Below, in pieces: positions 25,001 to 36,049 of a stretch of 64,000 nt of DNA. Under the pieces are notes generated by a model, which ran no database searches, was not told where the DNA came from, and was given only the letters and a program-made list of their open reading frames with translations. This stretch comes from Amoebophrya sp. A120 (taxonomy: Eukaryota; Sar; Dinophyceae; Syndiniales; Amoebophryaceae): positions 3,847,556-3,911,555 of the forward strand of contig CAJINV010000009.1 in NCBI GenBank assembly GCA_905178155.1, read 5' to 3'. The translations under genes were made by a program, and so were the position numbers. Numbering within the stretch: the stretch's first letter is position 1; the number at the start of each line of letters is the position of its first letter.

Positions 25001-28000
25001 TTCCCCGACCATGAACGTCAACTGCATCCGGATCTGGCAGCACTCCCAATTCTTCAGCCGGAACATGAAACTGGAGTATTGGGACGGGGTGCGGTACGCG
25101 CAAAAGGACTACGGAATCGGGCAGAGCTGGAATCTGCGAGGGTTTAGTGGAGGCAGTTGGCAAAGGTAGTACGATAGGCTTTGAAGATTCCTTGACGAGT
25201 TGTTGTAGTCTTCATGCAGTAGAAGGGATGAAAGTCGTGACAAGGAAAGAAGAACTGTGAGCGGTGTAACAAGTCTCGTCTTTTGTACCGTCGTGAAGAC
25301 GGATATTGATTCGAAATTAATTTTTACGAAAAACCGATTTTACGAAGATCAAAATTTATCGATCCCCCGAAAAACAACTTTATCCCAGGTGGCCGGCCTC
25401 CTACCAAACCATCTGGCGGATTGAAAACGCGGTTATGATCCCGGAGTCCTGGGAAATCGACGAGCTCGGGTTCTACGACACGGTAGGCTGCCTAGCTACG
25501 CCATTAGGAACCGCGGACGACATCATCGTGTCCGGCTACCGGGGGGATCACTACGGCTCTCTCGCCATGGACGGCTACGTCCGGTCCGACATGCGGGAGC
25601 GAGACGACGGCGGTTTCGTCCGGTACCCTAACTCCTTCTGGCGGTCCGGCTGCGGCCCCTGCTACCCGAAAGACGCCTACATCGGGCAAGACTTTGGATT
25701 TCAAAGAAGGCAGGTCAAGTGCATTCGGATCTTCCAGGCGCCGGCGATAGAGCGGCAGAGTCCGATAATTGACTTGACGTATTGGGACCCGAGCCAGGAC
25801 AAGTTCGTGCTGGATAGTGATAAAAAGTTCTACTCGATTGGTGGCGGCAGTTGGAACCGGAGACCGGCGATGAGCAACAGCATGTTCCGATTAAGGTGTA
25901 TCCTGTGTAAAAACGTCCCCACACCAGAGTTGTCATGCAATTCTGCATGCCAAGAAAGTTTCTCATGCGGAGCTCTATGTATGAGAGGCATTTTCTGTTC
26001 GTGTTTTGGAATTTGTGATGCTAGGATCAGCGTACTACGCTAGATCTGTGATGCTTCTGAACTAGCTAAACAGGATTACACTACGAGGACATCAAACTTG
26101 TCATGCCAAACAACGAAAGGTAGCTGATTTGTCTAGCAGATTTCCCATCTTGACTCTTTCTGTGGGGACGTTTTTAATCAGGATAAAGTGGGTCCAAACC
26201 CGGCCCAAGTCGAAGAAGTGTGAAGCAGGAAGATTATCCGCAGTAAATTTCCCGTACACGTACAAATGCGGTCTCTGCATGACAAAACTTGGCTTCGGAC
26301 CGCCACGACCCACTGACCCCCGGTCACGTGCCGTCCGGCCGGCCGGACGGACGTGACCCGCCCGGTCACGTCTAGGCTCCTTGTTATCTTGTAATTTTTA
26401 GGGCAGGGGACCTAAGGCCCACCCACCTGGGTGGGTCGAAGGTCCCCTGAGGACCTAAGCGGACATTTTGTGACCCTCTTCTTATAAAATCCACGCATTT
26501 TTCGTGTGGTTGTCCTAGGTGAGCTAGCACCCGTACCCGTGGGCAACCATCTAAGACACGAAAAATGGCGAGCACTTTAGTCCTTGGCTTTCTCTGGTTT
26601 GGTCATGAGTGTGGGCCACTTCTTAGGGTGGTCGAGAAAGTCAGGCTAAAGACGGTACGGGCAGAAGTGGATCGGTTTAAACGCGCGCTGGTGTTTAGTA
26701 CTTAGTAGCTTTTTAGGGCTTTGGGTATATTAATTTCCCGTCTTGGGGTTTGTAATGTAGTTGTTGCGCCTTTGGTTGTTTGGTCATGTTCCGGCTTTTT
26801 GCATGATCTGATGCTGTCTCGGACGTTGGCGCTCACGGTTCCTTCTCTGCTCTCTTGGAGCGGACGTTTTTGCATTTGTCCGCTGCGACAGTTCGCCTTG
26901 TTGCTGCTGCTCGCCATGAAAGCAACTACATTGCTTCTCGCCTCACTTTTTTAAGATGGGTTTTTTCGTAGATGGGTCTGTGTCATAGTAGATGCTTTAC
27001 CGCTTTTTTACTTTTCTTTTCTCCCTCGGCGCTAGTGTTATGGGTTTGCATACTCAGATAACAACAAAAGCTCATCCTGCAGCCGTCCCAGGAGCTCTTT
27101 GTTGTTGTCTCTCGGTAGTGATTATTTTGTCCAAATCTATTTCGCCTAGAGTTTGCTGGGTAGGCGGCTACCGTTTTACGACAGTTTACACAGGGACGCC
27201 CTGCCCTTAGTTTCCCAACATGACAAAACTTGGCTTCGATCCTAGGTTAGCATGACAATTTTTACCCTCCTACTTGGTGAAATTTGTGATGCATCTTGTA
27301 CATGTACGGGAAATTTGTATTGCATAAAGATACCGCTCTTTCACCCGGGCTTGGGGCGTGAGCGAAGTGGAGTTTTTCTCCGACGACAAATGCGAGTCCA
27401 AAATCCCGCTGGAGAACAACGGGCGCGAACCCGTATGAGAGTGCGCAACTCCCACTCCCCCTCAGTTGTATTGCATGAACAGCAATGCGAACACCTGCAC
27501 AGCACGTGGAGCAAGTGCATAACAAATTCATGTGCCTAGTGTAGTACTGTTTTGTTTGGGGTTCTTCCGGAATCTGTCATGCAAAAAGTGCTACTGGAAA
27601 GCATTTGCGTTTGGGGTTTTGCATGACAAAGGAGGGGGAGGGGGACGAGTTGTGCACTCTCATAATCCGGGGAGCCGAACCAGAATATCGGGTCCCGGCA
27701 GCGGAACATGGTCGCGACGGTGGTGTCCGGGGGGTACAAACAAATTGCCGCGCAGGCATCCGTCACCTACGACTACTACCCGCTGAACGTTGCTTATGGG
27801 AGTGTCAGAATCGAAATCGACAAAGTCGAAAAATTTGTAATGCATAAAATGCAGGGCACGCAAGGCCTGTATTGGGGAACAGGCAAATGGGGCCGATTGC
27901 AAGCCTGTTTAGGGCTAAGCAATGTGCAGCCCGAGTAGCATGACAGGAGCAGTCTTCTTTGCCCAAACAGCATGAGAGACTGGATTTGGGTGCTCCCGAT

Positions 28001-31000
28001 ATTTCTCATGCGGCACTTAGGAACTGAGGCTCTAACTGGCATCGATTTTGTGCATCGCAAGTTTTTCGATTTTGTCGATTTCAAACCTGACGCTTCCATA
28101 TTGCTGACGGTAAATTTTCGACCACCTGGGCGGCGGATTGCCGAACCGCGATCAATATCCTGTGCAAAAGTATCGTACTCGTATTGCAATCATGCATTAC
28201 AAATTTTTTTCTGAACGCAAATCCGCATTACAAATTTTATTTCTCGTTATGCTGAGGAAATTTGTAATGCATTTATACGAGTGCGATACTTTTGCAGTTC
28301 ATAATCAATGGGGTGATTTCCGACGAAGCCTACTGCAGCAACCGCGACTGGGTGGGGTTCGATTTCGGCGCGCCGAAGACGGTGAAGTGCATCAAGATCG
28401 TCCAATCCCGCGCGGATTTGAACGCTTGTTGCGACCCTTTGATCCGGATGTCGATGGATCGGTGGAACGGGACAGATTGGGTGGTGTCCACCTGGCGTCA
28501 CGTATGAAATGTAAAAATGTCTGGGTCTGGAAGATTGCGAGATTTGTCATGCATATTTCGGATCACGCAAATGGCGTCTGATGCAGGCAAAAGCATCACA
28601 GGTTTTGAGCACGCCTCATGATGCCTGTCCCGCATGAGAAACTTCCTACTTGTGTGCCAAGAAATTGAAATGGACAGCTTTTGGCGCTCATGCAACACAA
28701 ATTTTTGTGTGATCCAGAGTTTGCATCACAAGTTCTAACCATTCCAGAACCAGACATTTTTACATTTGATATCACGAACCCCAGGACGACGGCTCCAGAC
28801 CCGCGGTGTTGGTAAATGCGGATTTTTCCAACATGGGCCAGTGCGGGAATAACTTCGTGGAGATGCGGGGGCGGAAGGAGACGGAGTCTTGTTCCATTCC
28901 GCTGTCGTCTATCACCAGAACTCTCGGTCATCCCCTCTGTATCAAGCACGACTGGTGCACGGAGATCGGGTTTAGGGGGACGTGTTGTCCAATCGACAAG
29001 GTGGATATGCTCTGCAGAAGTATCGGACTCGTAGTAATTGCTGTTATGCATGACAAATCTCCTTTGATTAAGGTAAACAGCATTACAAATGTCATTTGTA
29101 ATGCTAAGCAAATTTGTCATGCAATTACTACTAGTACGAAGATACTTTTGCAATGCATAGTGGACCATAGAAGTCGTTGTTGCTGCACGTATTTGAAAAC
29201 CGTTCCGATCTTCGTCGACGAAATCCCGTTGGAAGACAGAGGGGAAGCGTACGACAAGATGGACTTGGAGATGGTGACAATCAGTTGGACTAAGGTTCTT
29301 CCCTTCTGGTTCATGATTATGACGGTCATTTGGTTCACGCTTGTGAACATCCAGGAACCGCTATGAGAGTGCACAACTCCCCCTCCCCCTCATTTGTAAT
29401 GTAAAACCTCAAATCCATCTGCTTCCCTGTGGCACTGTTCGCATGACAGATTCCAGAAGCCAAAACAGTACGACAATAGGCGTATGAATTTGTCATGCAC
29501 AGGCTCCACGTGTCCTGGTGATTGTATTGCTGTTCATGCAATACAAAGGAGGGGGAGGGGGACGAGTTATGCTCTGTTATAACCGCCCAAGGACCACAAG
29601 TACTACATCTACTGGGAGCGGCACTGCTTGCCATTACAGCGGTGGTTCGACGGGGAGGGTTACGCGCAGCGGTTCTTGTATCCTGAGTAAAAACGTACCC
29701 ACACCAGAGTCAGGATGGGGATTTTGCAACACAAACCTAGGAGTTTCGTGAGTCACGCATGACAAGTTGCACTCTGCAGTGTTGTGCAGGTTAGCAAGTG
29801 CAGCCGCATCACAAATCCAGCTGCTCATCCTGTTCACAGCATCACAAATTCCAAAACACGATTGGAAATGGCTCTTATGGGGATGCGCATTACAAGTCTT
29901 CCTGTCTTTGCAAATCTGCATTACAACTCTGGTGTGGGTACGTTTTTACTCAGGATATCTTGAGGAATTTCCGGTTGAAGCCAGAAGAGCCACCACATAT
30001 GAAGGTATAGGATTTTGGGGTGATACTGCTATTTTCGCTATTAGCGAACCTGAAAATAAAGCTAGGTCTCGATCATTTGCCATGCGTAGTTTTTGTGGGA
30101 TAATTATGAAGATTTCTGATGCCGAAGGAAACCCTTAAACAAAAAAAATATCAGGTCGGCAAGGGTCTCTTCATCGCGATCACCTTCTTCATTCTCGGCG
30201 GCGCTTTGATCTGGATAATTCTCGCGTACGTGATCGCGGAGTTCATTCTCTTCTGCTACTTCATGGCAATCCTCGTCGTGAAATTTTGCAAGTCCGTCTA
30301 TTTCCCGGGCCACGACCACGACGAATGGAGAAGACACGCGATCACTCAGATCGCGATCAACCCAGACCAATCCGATGTGAAGTACCCGAGCAGTTTGTCG
30401 CTGATAAAAACCATGGGCGTCATATGGAACTGTCAGGCTTGAAATCGTCAAATTTGAAATTATAGTTTGCCATGCATAAAATGGATGCCAGTCGGAACCC
30501 AGTTTCCAAGTGGCGCATGACAAATTTTGGCGGTCCTTAAAGCCAGTTTGTCATGCTGTTTAGGCAAAGAAGACTGATTTTCTCATGCTACTTTAGCAGC
30601 TCGAGCTCTAACCCCAAACAGGCTTACAATCGGCCTCACTTGCCTTCTCTGCAACGCACGTGCCTCGCGTCATGCATTTTCTGCATTACAAATTATTTCA
30701 ACTTTGACATTTTCAAACCTGACGCTTCCATACGTCACCTTCGCCTTCACCTTTTTCTTCTGGGCCAGGTGGGTGTTTGACTTACTGCTCTTCCAGTCGA
30801 TTCTGTTCATCATGGGCTTAGGCGACACCAACATTTCCGCGTACATGATCATGGACCAAGTGCCACGGGTTTCCATTCCCGCCTTCGACGCCGCGATAGA
30901 ATCGGCGACAAATATGATGCGGGGCGTGTTAGGCCTTATGCCGATGACGTACATGGAGGTGCTGTTCTTCTTTTTCAACGGCATCCCGAGGTGTAAAGGA

Positions 31001-34000
31001 CCGGCGTTACTGTACGGCTCCATGGTGTTCATGGCGATCGCTTTAGTCTTGGTGAAAGCCCTCAACTACGACTTCTTCGGCCTGTTCGCGGCGGGGAGGC
31101 ACGCCATTGCGACGACGAAGCCGGGGTGCCAGAAAGCGTTGATTCTCTTCTGGAACTTCACGTCGGAAGGATTCTTCTTCATCACCGCACAGTGCGCGTT
31201 GGTCGCCATGCAGATGTTCAAGGATTTAGCCCTCCCCGGCCCGCAGAACTGGATGTGCCCGTGGGACGACAGCATCGTCGTGGTGATCGCGATGAGCATG
31301 CTGTACTTGTATCCTGTGCAAAAGTACCGTACTCGTACTAAGTAATTGCAATCATGCATGACAAATCTTGTTTCTTAGCGAAATCAGCATTACAAATTCC
31401 ATTTCTCCTTCTGGGAAAATTTGTATTGCGATTTTTACTAGTACGATACTTTTGCAATGCATAACTTGCTATTGATAGCGACGATCATCATCGTGATTTT
31501 GTGCGCCAACGGCCACTTCTACGGCCAGGACTACATTCTCGGGCCGCTGGGGAAGGAGTTAGGGATGATATGGTGTTCTCAAATGTTACATTCTCAACTG
31601 TTACGTGATTTGTCATGCAAAAGCACCACGATCATCTACACGATCGAGCTGTTCTGCATGACAAATCCTGGAAGGGCCAAACAGGATGATAATCTCTGCC
31701 AAATCTGTCATGCAAGACGCGTAATGCTCCCCCTTTCACTTTTCCCATTCTTGCATCACAAGTCCCTGTAACAGTTGAGAATGTAACAGTTGAGAACGCC
31801 ATAGATGAACTTCGACAGGTTAGATCCGGATGGGACTGGTCCCGAGGGCGGAATGATAAATCTCGAAGTTCTCTTCGCTGTCTTACCAACAACAGTAGGG
31901 GTCTGGCAGGACGACTGGAACGTCGCGGCGTATCTGATGGTGGAGCGGGCGCACGTCTACGCAGAGGAACTCTGGACACCGACGAAGTGCGACATCTGCC
32001 AGGAGATCCATGTACCCTACGAGGATTTGATAAGGGCGCAGAGCCGGAACGTGTCGCTGTGTTACCAAGCTTTGCCGTTTGGCTTGGCTCTTGGGAAGTT
32101 ATGCGAGTACATGAACTTCCCACCGCTCTACTACGACGGCCGGAAGATGAAGTGCTTGTTGAAGGTGAAGCACAGCATATGGAGAGAAAAAAGTTTGTCA
32201 CAGTCACTACCTTGCAGGTTTTGCATTACAATTTTTTTCAGCATCACAGCTTTTCTCTGTATTGCATGAGCACTACTAGGGAAATCCCTTATGAAGTCTG
32301 GCTGTGATGCATTTTTACGCATGACAGAAAATTTTGTATTGCAAAAATGCGCATCCGCATGAGTGATCGCGACGAACTTTTTTTGTTTGATACAGCAGGA
32401 GGGTCGAGTTCGAATTTTACGGGGTGATGATGAACAAATATCTGCCGATGGCCAGTTATGGAAGCGTCAGGTTTGAAATCGTCAAACAAGTTGAAATCAT
32501 TTGTAATGCATAAAATGCATGACCCGCGGCACGTGTGTTGCAGAGCAGGCAACTGAGGCCGATTGTAAGCCTGTTTGGGGTTACAGCTCGAGCTGCTAAA
32601 GTAGCATGAGAAAGCTGTTCTTCTTTGCCTAAACAGCATGACAAAGTGGATTTAGGGACCACCGAGATTTGTCTTGCACCACTTGGAAACTGGCTCACAA
32701 CTTTCATCCATTTTATGCATGACAAATTATTTCAACTTTGTCGATTTCAACTCTGACACATCCATACCAGTGCGGTTTTCTCCTTCGGACTGTACCTGCA
32801 GCTGATCATCACGATCATGATCATGACGGAGGCGAATATTTCTTCTGTTGCGACAAGTTCCTTCATCGCGGCATTAGTCCTTTGCTTCTTCAAATCCCTG
32901 CTCCACGTTATGCATTGCAAAAGTATCGTACTAGTAGTAGTAATTGCAATACAAATTAGCTCAGCATGACAAAGGGAATTTGTCACGCTGTTTTACCTTA
33001 GGATGGAGATTTGTAATGCATGATTGCGATTGCGACGAGTGCGATATTTTTGCACAGGATACACGTCTTCGCGCGACAATTTGTCCTCTATTTAGAAGGC
33101 AAGCGGATGGAGGCGTTTTTGAAGGCAAATCCAAGGGCAAAACCCCCGCCGACGGAGGAGGAGCTGAAGAGAATAGAAAAGGAGAAGCAGCTCGGGATCC
33201 AGAAACACCAACTCCCGAACATGAGGATCCTGTTAGGACAACTTGCGCACGGGATTGTCGTCGGGTCGGTTTACGGCGGGTTGGCGGTGTCTGGGGAGTT
33301 GATATCCGACACGGCGGGTCTGTGGGTCGGGATGTGCATCGGATTAGCCGGTGGGTGGGTCCCGATTTATTTGTACTACTTGACCGAGATGCCGTCGGTG
33401 CCGACGTTCACGGTAGGTTTGATAAAAACCACATTCGCGGCGATAATAGCCATCGGAGCATTTTTCGTGTCTGATGAAGCTGGATACAGCTTCCGGTTCT
33501 GTCAGATCATGAGTTCCGTCTGCTTCACCTTGATCGCGTTACCGGCTGTGGTGTGCTTCCGGAGAAGAACCTACGACGAGCACGGACAGTTATCCCCAAG
33601 TTTGACCTACGAGATTTTGTTCACCTACAGAGGAATCCCGAACTATCTCGCGATAATAACGGCCATGTTTATCACGTGCATCCCGGCGACGATGCTCATC
33701 CCGAAACCTCTAGACGGGTCGGAAAAACAGCGGGTGATCGACGGAATTACAACCCAGGGGAAATACCGGGATTTAGACGCGGAGAAAGATGAACTCGGTT
33801 ACGTCCTATTCGGGCTAATTTTCGCATCCTATCTCGTCGGGATCATGGCGGCATATTTAGTTGCGGAACAACTCCACAAAAAACCGGTGGTGATGGCGAT
33901 TGCTTCCGGCTACATGCTGATCCTGGCGCTGCAGCCCTTCATGTTCATCCTCTTCGCGTTGTTCATCGGGACACTCTATCAAAAGTAAGAATGTCTGGCT

Positions 34001-36049
34001 CTGGAAAGAACTTGTGATGCTGGGTGGCGTCTCATGATGAGGCTACAAATGCTGGCTCAGCATGACAAGTTTCTGAGCTCCTAGGTGTTGCCTATTCTGC
34101 ATGACAAACTGCGCTTCTGCATCACAGAAAAGCGGAGCGCTTGGGTAACGTGCATGACAGATTTAAGAGTCATGCCAGACAAGCATGACAAACGTGAATT
34201 CTTCCAGACCCAGACATTTTTGCATTTGATGCACTCTTCGGTCTCTCCGTCGGCGCGTACATCGAGAAGCGGGAAGTGCAGAGGATTAAGGGGATTTCCC
34301 TCCACGACAGGATACAAGTCTACGGCGACTTGGCCCAGGCGGATAGCAAAGCGAGTCGCGTCGCGATACAGAAAGAGCAGCAGCGACAAGCGTTTGCAAT
34401 TCAAAATGCGATAGACGAGCAGAGGCCGATCTGCCTACCGGGGGAGACGGTGACGATAGAGGAGTTCGGGGATCCAGAAGACCCGAACTACATCGCGCCG
34501 TTGGTTTTGCCTGCGATCTATCCTGTGCAATAGTATCGTACTCGTAGTAATTCAAATTCTTGCAGTCATGCATTACAAATCTCTCTCTTAAGGCAAATCA
34601 GCATTACAAATTTTCTTTCTCATGCTAAGCAAATTTGTCATGCGATTTCAACTAGTACGATGCTTTTGCAATGCATACGATCCCATCCGTGGCGGAAATG
34701 GTCAGCCAAAAAATGGACGAGGAGGAGGAAATCAGCAAATCCTTGAAGCAGCAACAAGCGAACGCCGCAATACAGTTCGCTTCTGGGTTGCGGGACATGC
34801 AGGCGGCGGAGCAGGTGGTCTCGACGAAGTTAGAATCCATGTCGTCGATCGGCCAGGTGAACTCCGCGAACCCGAACAGGTCTTTGATCTCCTCGAAAAA
34901 GAATATGGACAGGATAAGAGGCGTATCAAATGCAAAAGTGTCTGGGTCTGGAAACTTGTAACGCTGTGTTGGGAATAGTGAAAGAATGCTCTGTAATGCA
35001 CAGCCAAGCATGAGAAATATCTGCGCCTCTTTGTGTTGCGTTTTTCTCATGAGAAACTGCGTTTTTGCATGACCGGCAAAAGCGTCTTTTCTTGGACACG
35101 CATCACAAACTGAAACTTTTTTGTCATGCCAGACAAGCATGATTTTTTTCCAGACCCGGACGACACTTTTGCATTTGATAAGGCGCCGGATCCCCACTCG
35201 CAATCGGCGACAGACAGCAACCGGCGATCCAAGGCCAGGCGATGGAGGTCTTACTCGCGTTGGAAAACCGACAGGGCGCGAACAGGAACTTATTGCCGCA
35301 GTTGGCCTTACCCTCCGCCGGCGACGGGATGGACGGCGATATTGCCGAGGGAGAGGAGGAGGAAGAGGGCAATGAGGAAGGAGTGGACGCGGATGGCATG
35401 CAGATAGAGATCCCGAAGACGCCGGTGGTACCGCCGACAGACGGGGATCAGATGACGGGACACGAGTTGGTCTTGAAGGAGGAGTATGCAATGCAAAAGC
35501 ATCGTACTCGTAGTCATTGCAGTTATGCAATACAAATCTTTTTCCTAAGGTCAATTAGCATGAGAAATTCCATTTCTCATGCTGAGGAAATTTGTGATGC
35601 AATTCATACTAGTACGATACTTTTGCAATGCATAAAGAGCAGCAGGCCTACTCGTTCGACGAGACCGTGCATCAATGGTATAGGATTTTGGATAAATGAA
35701 TGTGTGTTTGTCATGCTAAAAAGAAAGTTCTCTGTTTTTTGTCATGCTAAGTTCTCATCAAACCGCATTTTGTCATGCCTAAATAAACGCAGCACGTTGA
35801 AACAGGTAACAAAGCAAGTCTCACATTCTCATCAAACACAAACTCTTGTCACAAAACTACAGGTACGATCCCCACACCGGCTACTACTACGACGACACCA
35901 AGCAGGAGTGGTACATGCCTGGCGACAAGGAAAAACAGGCTGCTACCGGACCACCACAGGCTATCCGGCCCATCTCGTTGCGCTCCCAAGCAGACCACAT
36001 CCAACGCATGCAGGATCGGAAGAAGAGTGGGAGGAGAGGGGCGCTGTGA
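19086..36049 (+). CDS. Gene 4: giant multipass membrane protein with discoidin-like ectodomain repeats (~3,105 aa, 31 exons)
   Basis: Exons: 19086-20972, 21151-21427, 21641-22762, 23027-23110, 23381-23534, 23775-23840, 23996-24333, 24600-24642, 24866-25165, 25389-25898, 26191-26234, 27332-27433, 27670-27794, 28106-28155, 28309-28502, 28777-29005, 29165-29361, 29587-29678, 29963-30004, 30155-30422, 30738-31309, 31469-31568, 31809-32177, 32398-32456, 32772-32908, 33067-33976, 34237-34518, 34683-34923, 35186-35484, 35640-35677, 35863-36049 (9,318 nt, in frame). A hydrophobic segment near residues 165-190 looks like an internal signal anchor. About seven Cys-rich repeats follow, each with a core like IGQDFGxxxxxVKCIRIFQ, then a WDG/YWD motif and a WRL/WKL strand, resembling F5/8-C (discoidin) domains. 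From exon 17 on there are roughly 14-16 transmembrane helices, then a charged cytoplasmic tail ending in an OCRE/WW-like motif (WYDPHTGYYYDDTKQEWY). Likely a surface receptor or transporter; function unknown. Confidence 0.8.
20973..21150 (+). other. GT-AG intron, gene 4
   Basis: Donor GTATAG, acceptor TTATCAG; joins CAG AGG to GTT GTC. Confidence 0.85.
21428..21635 (+). mobile_element. Introner, family H (208 bp), gene 4
   Basis: TSD GTGGC at 21423-21427 and 21636-21640. The TIRs are tatgcaagaaaaaagtgtg and cacagtttttttcttggata. Removal gives GGG TGG CAA ACC. Confidence 0.88.
22763..23021 (+). mobile_element. Introner, family B (259 bp), gene 4
   Basis: TSD CCTCT at 22758-22762 and 23022-23026. 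The left end is variant (TATGGATTGTAAAAATG), the right end typical (GCATTTGATA). Confidence 0.92.
23111..23375 (+). mobile_element. Introner, family B (265 bp), gene 4
   Basis: TSD CACAA at 23106-23110 and CACCA at 23376-23380, one mismatch. Termini TATCAAATGC and ACAGTTGATA. Confidence 0.9.
23535..23769 (+). mobile_element. Introner, family G (235 bp), gene 4
   Basis: TSD ATTGA at 23530-23534 and 23770-23774. The TIRs contain gttctcaaatgttacgttc and its diverged complement ending gagagcgccata. Removal gives GTA ATT GAC. Confidence 0.9.
23841..23995 (+). other. GT-AG intron, gene 4
   Basis: Donor GTATAGGATTT, acceptor CTATCAG. Joining gives CGG TGG TTC. Confidence 0.87.
24334..24594 (+). 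mobile_element. Introner, family B (261 bp), gene 4
   Basis: TSD GGACG at 24329-24333 and CGACG at 24595-24599. Termini TATCAACTGC and GCAATTTATA. Confidence 0.9.
24643..24860 (+). mobile_element. Introner, family H (218 bp), gene 4
   Basis: TSD GAGTT at 24638-24642 and 24861-24865. The TIRs are tatcgcaagaaacaactgtt and aacacttttttcgtgggata. The exon between this and the previous introner is only 43 nt. Confidence 0.9.
25166..25388 (+). other. GT-AG intron, gene 4
   Basis: Donor GTAGTA, acceptor TATCCCAG. Joining gives CAA AGG TGG. Confidence 0.82.
25899..26185 (+). mobile_element. Introner, family C (287 bp), gene 4
   Basis: TSD AGGTG at 25894-25898 and AAGTG at 26186-26190. The TIRs are taaaaacgtccccacacc and gtggggacgttttta. 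Confidence 0.9.
26235..27326 (+). mobile_element. Introner, family F, carrying a nested 941-bp insertion
   Basis: TSD AAGAT at 26230-26234 and 27327-27331. The TIRs are cagtaaatttcccgtaca and tgtacgggaaatttgta. Without the insert it is 151 bp, close to the other F copies (161 and 154 bp). Confidence 0.9.
26298..27238. mobile_element. Nested insertion with 20-bp TSD and strong hairpins
   Basis: The repeat catgacaaaacttggcttcg lies at 26278-26297 and 27219-27238. The insert opens with a near-perfect GC-rich palindrome centred at 26340/26341 (arms about 18 bp) and a second hairpin at about 26404-26450 (aggggacct...ggtcccct). The remainder is T-rich. No long frame, no spliced-leader relic and no terminal poly(A) were seen. 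A retroposed structured RNA is the likeliest source. Confidence 0.65.
27434..27664 (+). mobile_element. Introner, family E (231 bp), gene 4
   Basis: TSD ACCCG at 27429-27433 and ATCCG at 27665-27669. The TIRs begin tatgagagtgcgcaactcc and end gttgtgcactctcata, with an inner gagggggaggggga block. Confidence 0.9.
27795..28100 (+). mobile_element. Introner, family D (306 bp), gene 4
   Basis: TSD TTGCT at 27790-27794 and 28101-28105. Left TIR tatgggagtgtcagaatcg, right end ctgacgcttccata. Confidence 0.92.
28156..28303 (+). mobile_element. Introner, family A (148 bp), gene 4
   Basis: TSD ATCAA at 28151-28155 and 28304-28308. The core TIR is gcaaaagtatcgtactcgta. The outer ends do not match each other: TATCCTGT left, GTTCATA right. 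Confidence 0.93.
28503..28771 (+). mobile_element. Introner, family B (269 bp), gene 4
   Basis: TSD TCACG at 28498-28502 and 28772-28776. Termini TATGAAATG and ACATTTGATA. Confidence 0.92.
29006..29159 (+). mobile_element. Introner, family A (154 bp), gene 4
   Basis: TSD GTGGA at 29001-29005 and 29160-29164. Termini TATGCTCTGC and GCAATGCATA. Confidence 0.92.
29362..29581 (+). mobile_element. Introner, family E (220 bp), gene 4
   Basis: TSD ACCGC at 29357-29361 and 29582-29586. The right end is diverged (gctctgttata). Removal gives GAA CCG CCC. Confidence 0.9.
29679..29957 (+). mobile_element. Introner, family C (279 bp), gene 4
   Basis: TSD TCTTG at 29674-29678 and 29958-29962. Termini TATCCTGAGT and ACTCAGGATA match perfectly. 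This intact copy is the reference for the interrupted one in gene 1. Confidence 0.93.
30005..30154 (+). other. GT-AG intron, gene 4
   Basis: Donor GTATAGGATTT, acceptor ATATCAG; joins AAG to GTC GGC. Confidence 0.87.
30423..30732 (+). mobile_element. Introner, family D (310 bp), gene 4
   Basis: TSD CGTCA at 30418-30422 and 30733-30737. Left end tatggaactgtcagg, right end ctgacgcttccata. Confidence 0.92.
31310..31463 (+). mobile_element. Introner, family A (154 bp), gene 4
   Basis: TSD ACTTG at 31305-31309 and 31464-31468. Mismatched ends TATCCTGTGC and GCAATGCATA. It sits within a transmembrane segment; removal gives TAC TTG CTA TTG. Confidence 0.93.
31569..31803 (+). mobile_element. Introner, family G (235 bp), gene 4
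   Basis: TSD GATGA at 31564-31568 and 31804-31808. The TIRs are tggtgttctcaaatgttac and gtaacagttgagaacgcca. Same length as the other G copy. Confidence 0.92.
32178..32392 (+). mobile_element. Introner, family H variant (215 bp), gene 4
   Basis: TSD CAGCA at 32173-32177 and 32393-32397. The TIRs (agaaaaaagtttgtcacagt; gcgacgaactttttttgttt) are related to but diverged from the other H copies. Confidence 0.85.
32457..32766 (+). mobile_element. Introner, family D (310 bp), gene 4
   Basis: TSD CCAGT at 32452-32456 and 32767-32771. Left TIR tatggaagcgtcaggtttg, right end ctgacacatccata. Confidence 0.93.
32909..33061 (+). mobile_element. Introner, family A (153 bp), gene 4
   Basis: TSD CACGT at 32904-32908 and 33062-33066. 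Mismatched ends TATGCATTGC and GCACAGGATA. Confidence 0.93.
33977..34231 (+). mobile_element. Introner, family B (255 bp), gene 4
   Basis: TSD CACTC at 33972-33976 and 34232-34236. Left end TATCAAAAGTAAGAATG; the right end is GATG instead of GATA. Confidence 0.9.
34519..34677 (+). mobile_element. Introner, family A (159 bp), gene 4
   Basis: TSD CGATC at 34514-34518 and 34678-34682. Mismatched ends TATCCTGTGC and GCAATGCATA. Confidence 0.93.
34924..35180 (+). mobile_element. Introner, family B (257 bp), gene 4
   Basis: TSD AGGCG at 34919-34923 and 35181-35185. Termini TATCAAATGC and GCATTTGATA match perfectly. Confidence 0.93.
35485..35634 (+). mobile_element. Introner, family A (150 bp), gene 4
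   Basis: TSD AGGAG at 35480-35484 and AAGAG at 35635-35639. Termini TATGCAATGC and GCAATGCATA. Confidence 0.9.
35678..35862 (+). other. GT-AG intron, gene 4
   Basis: Donor GTATAGGATTT, acceptor ACTACAG; joins CAA TGG TAC. Three tttgtcatgc motifs inside resemble the introner internal motif. Confidence 0.87.
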
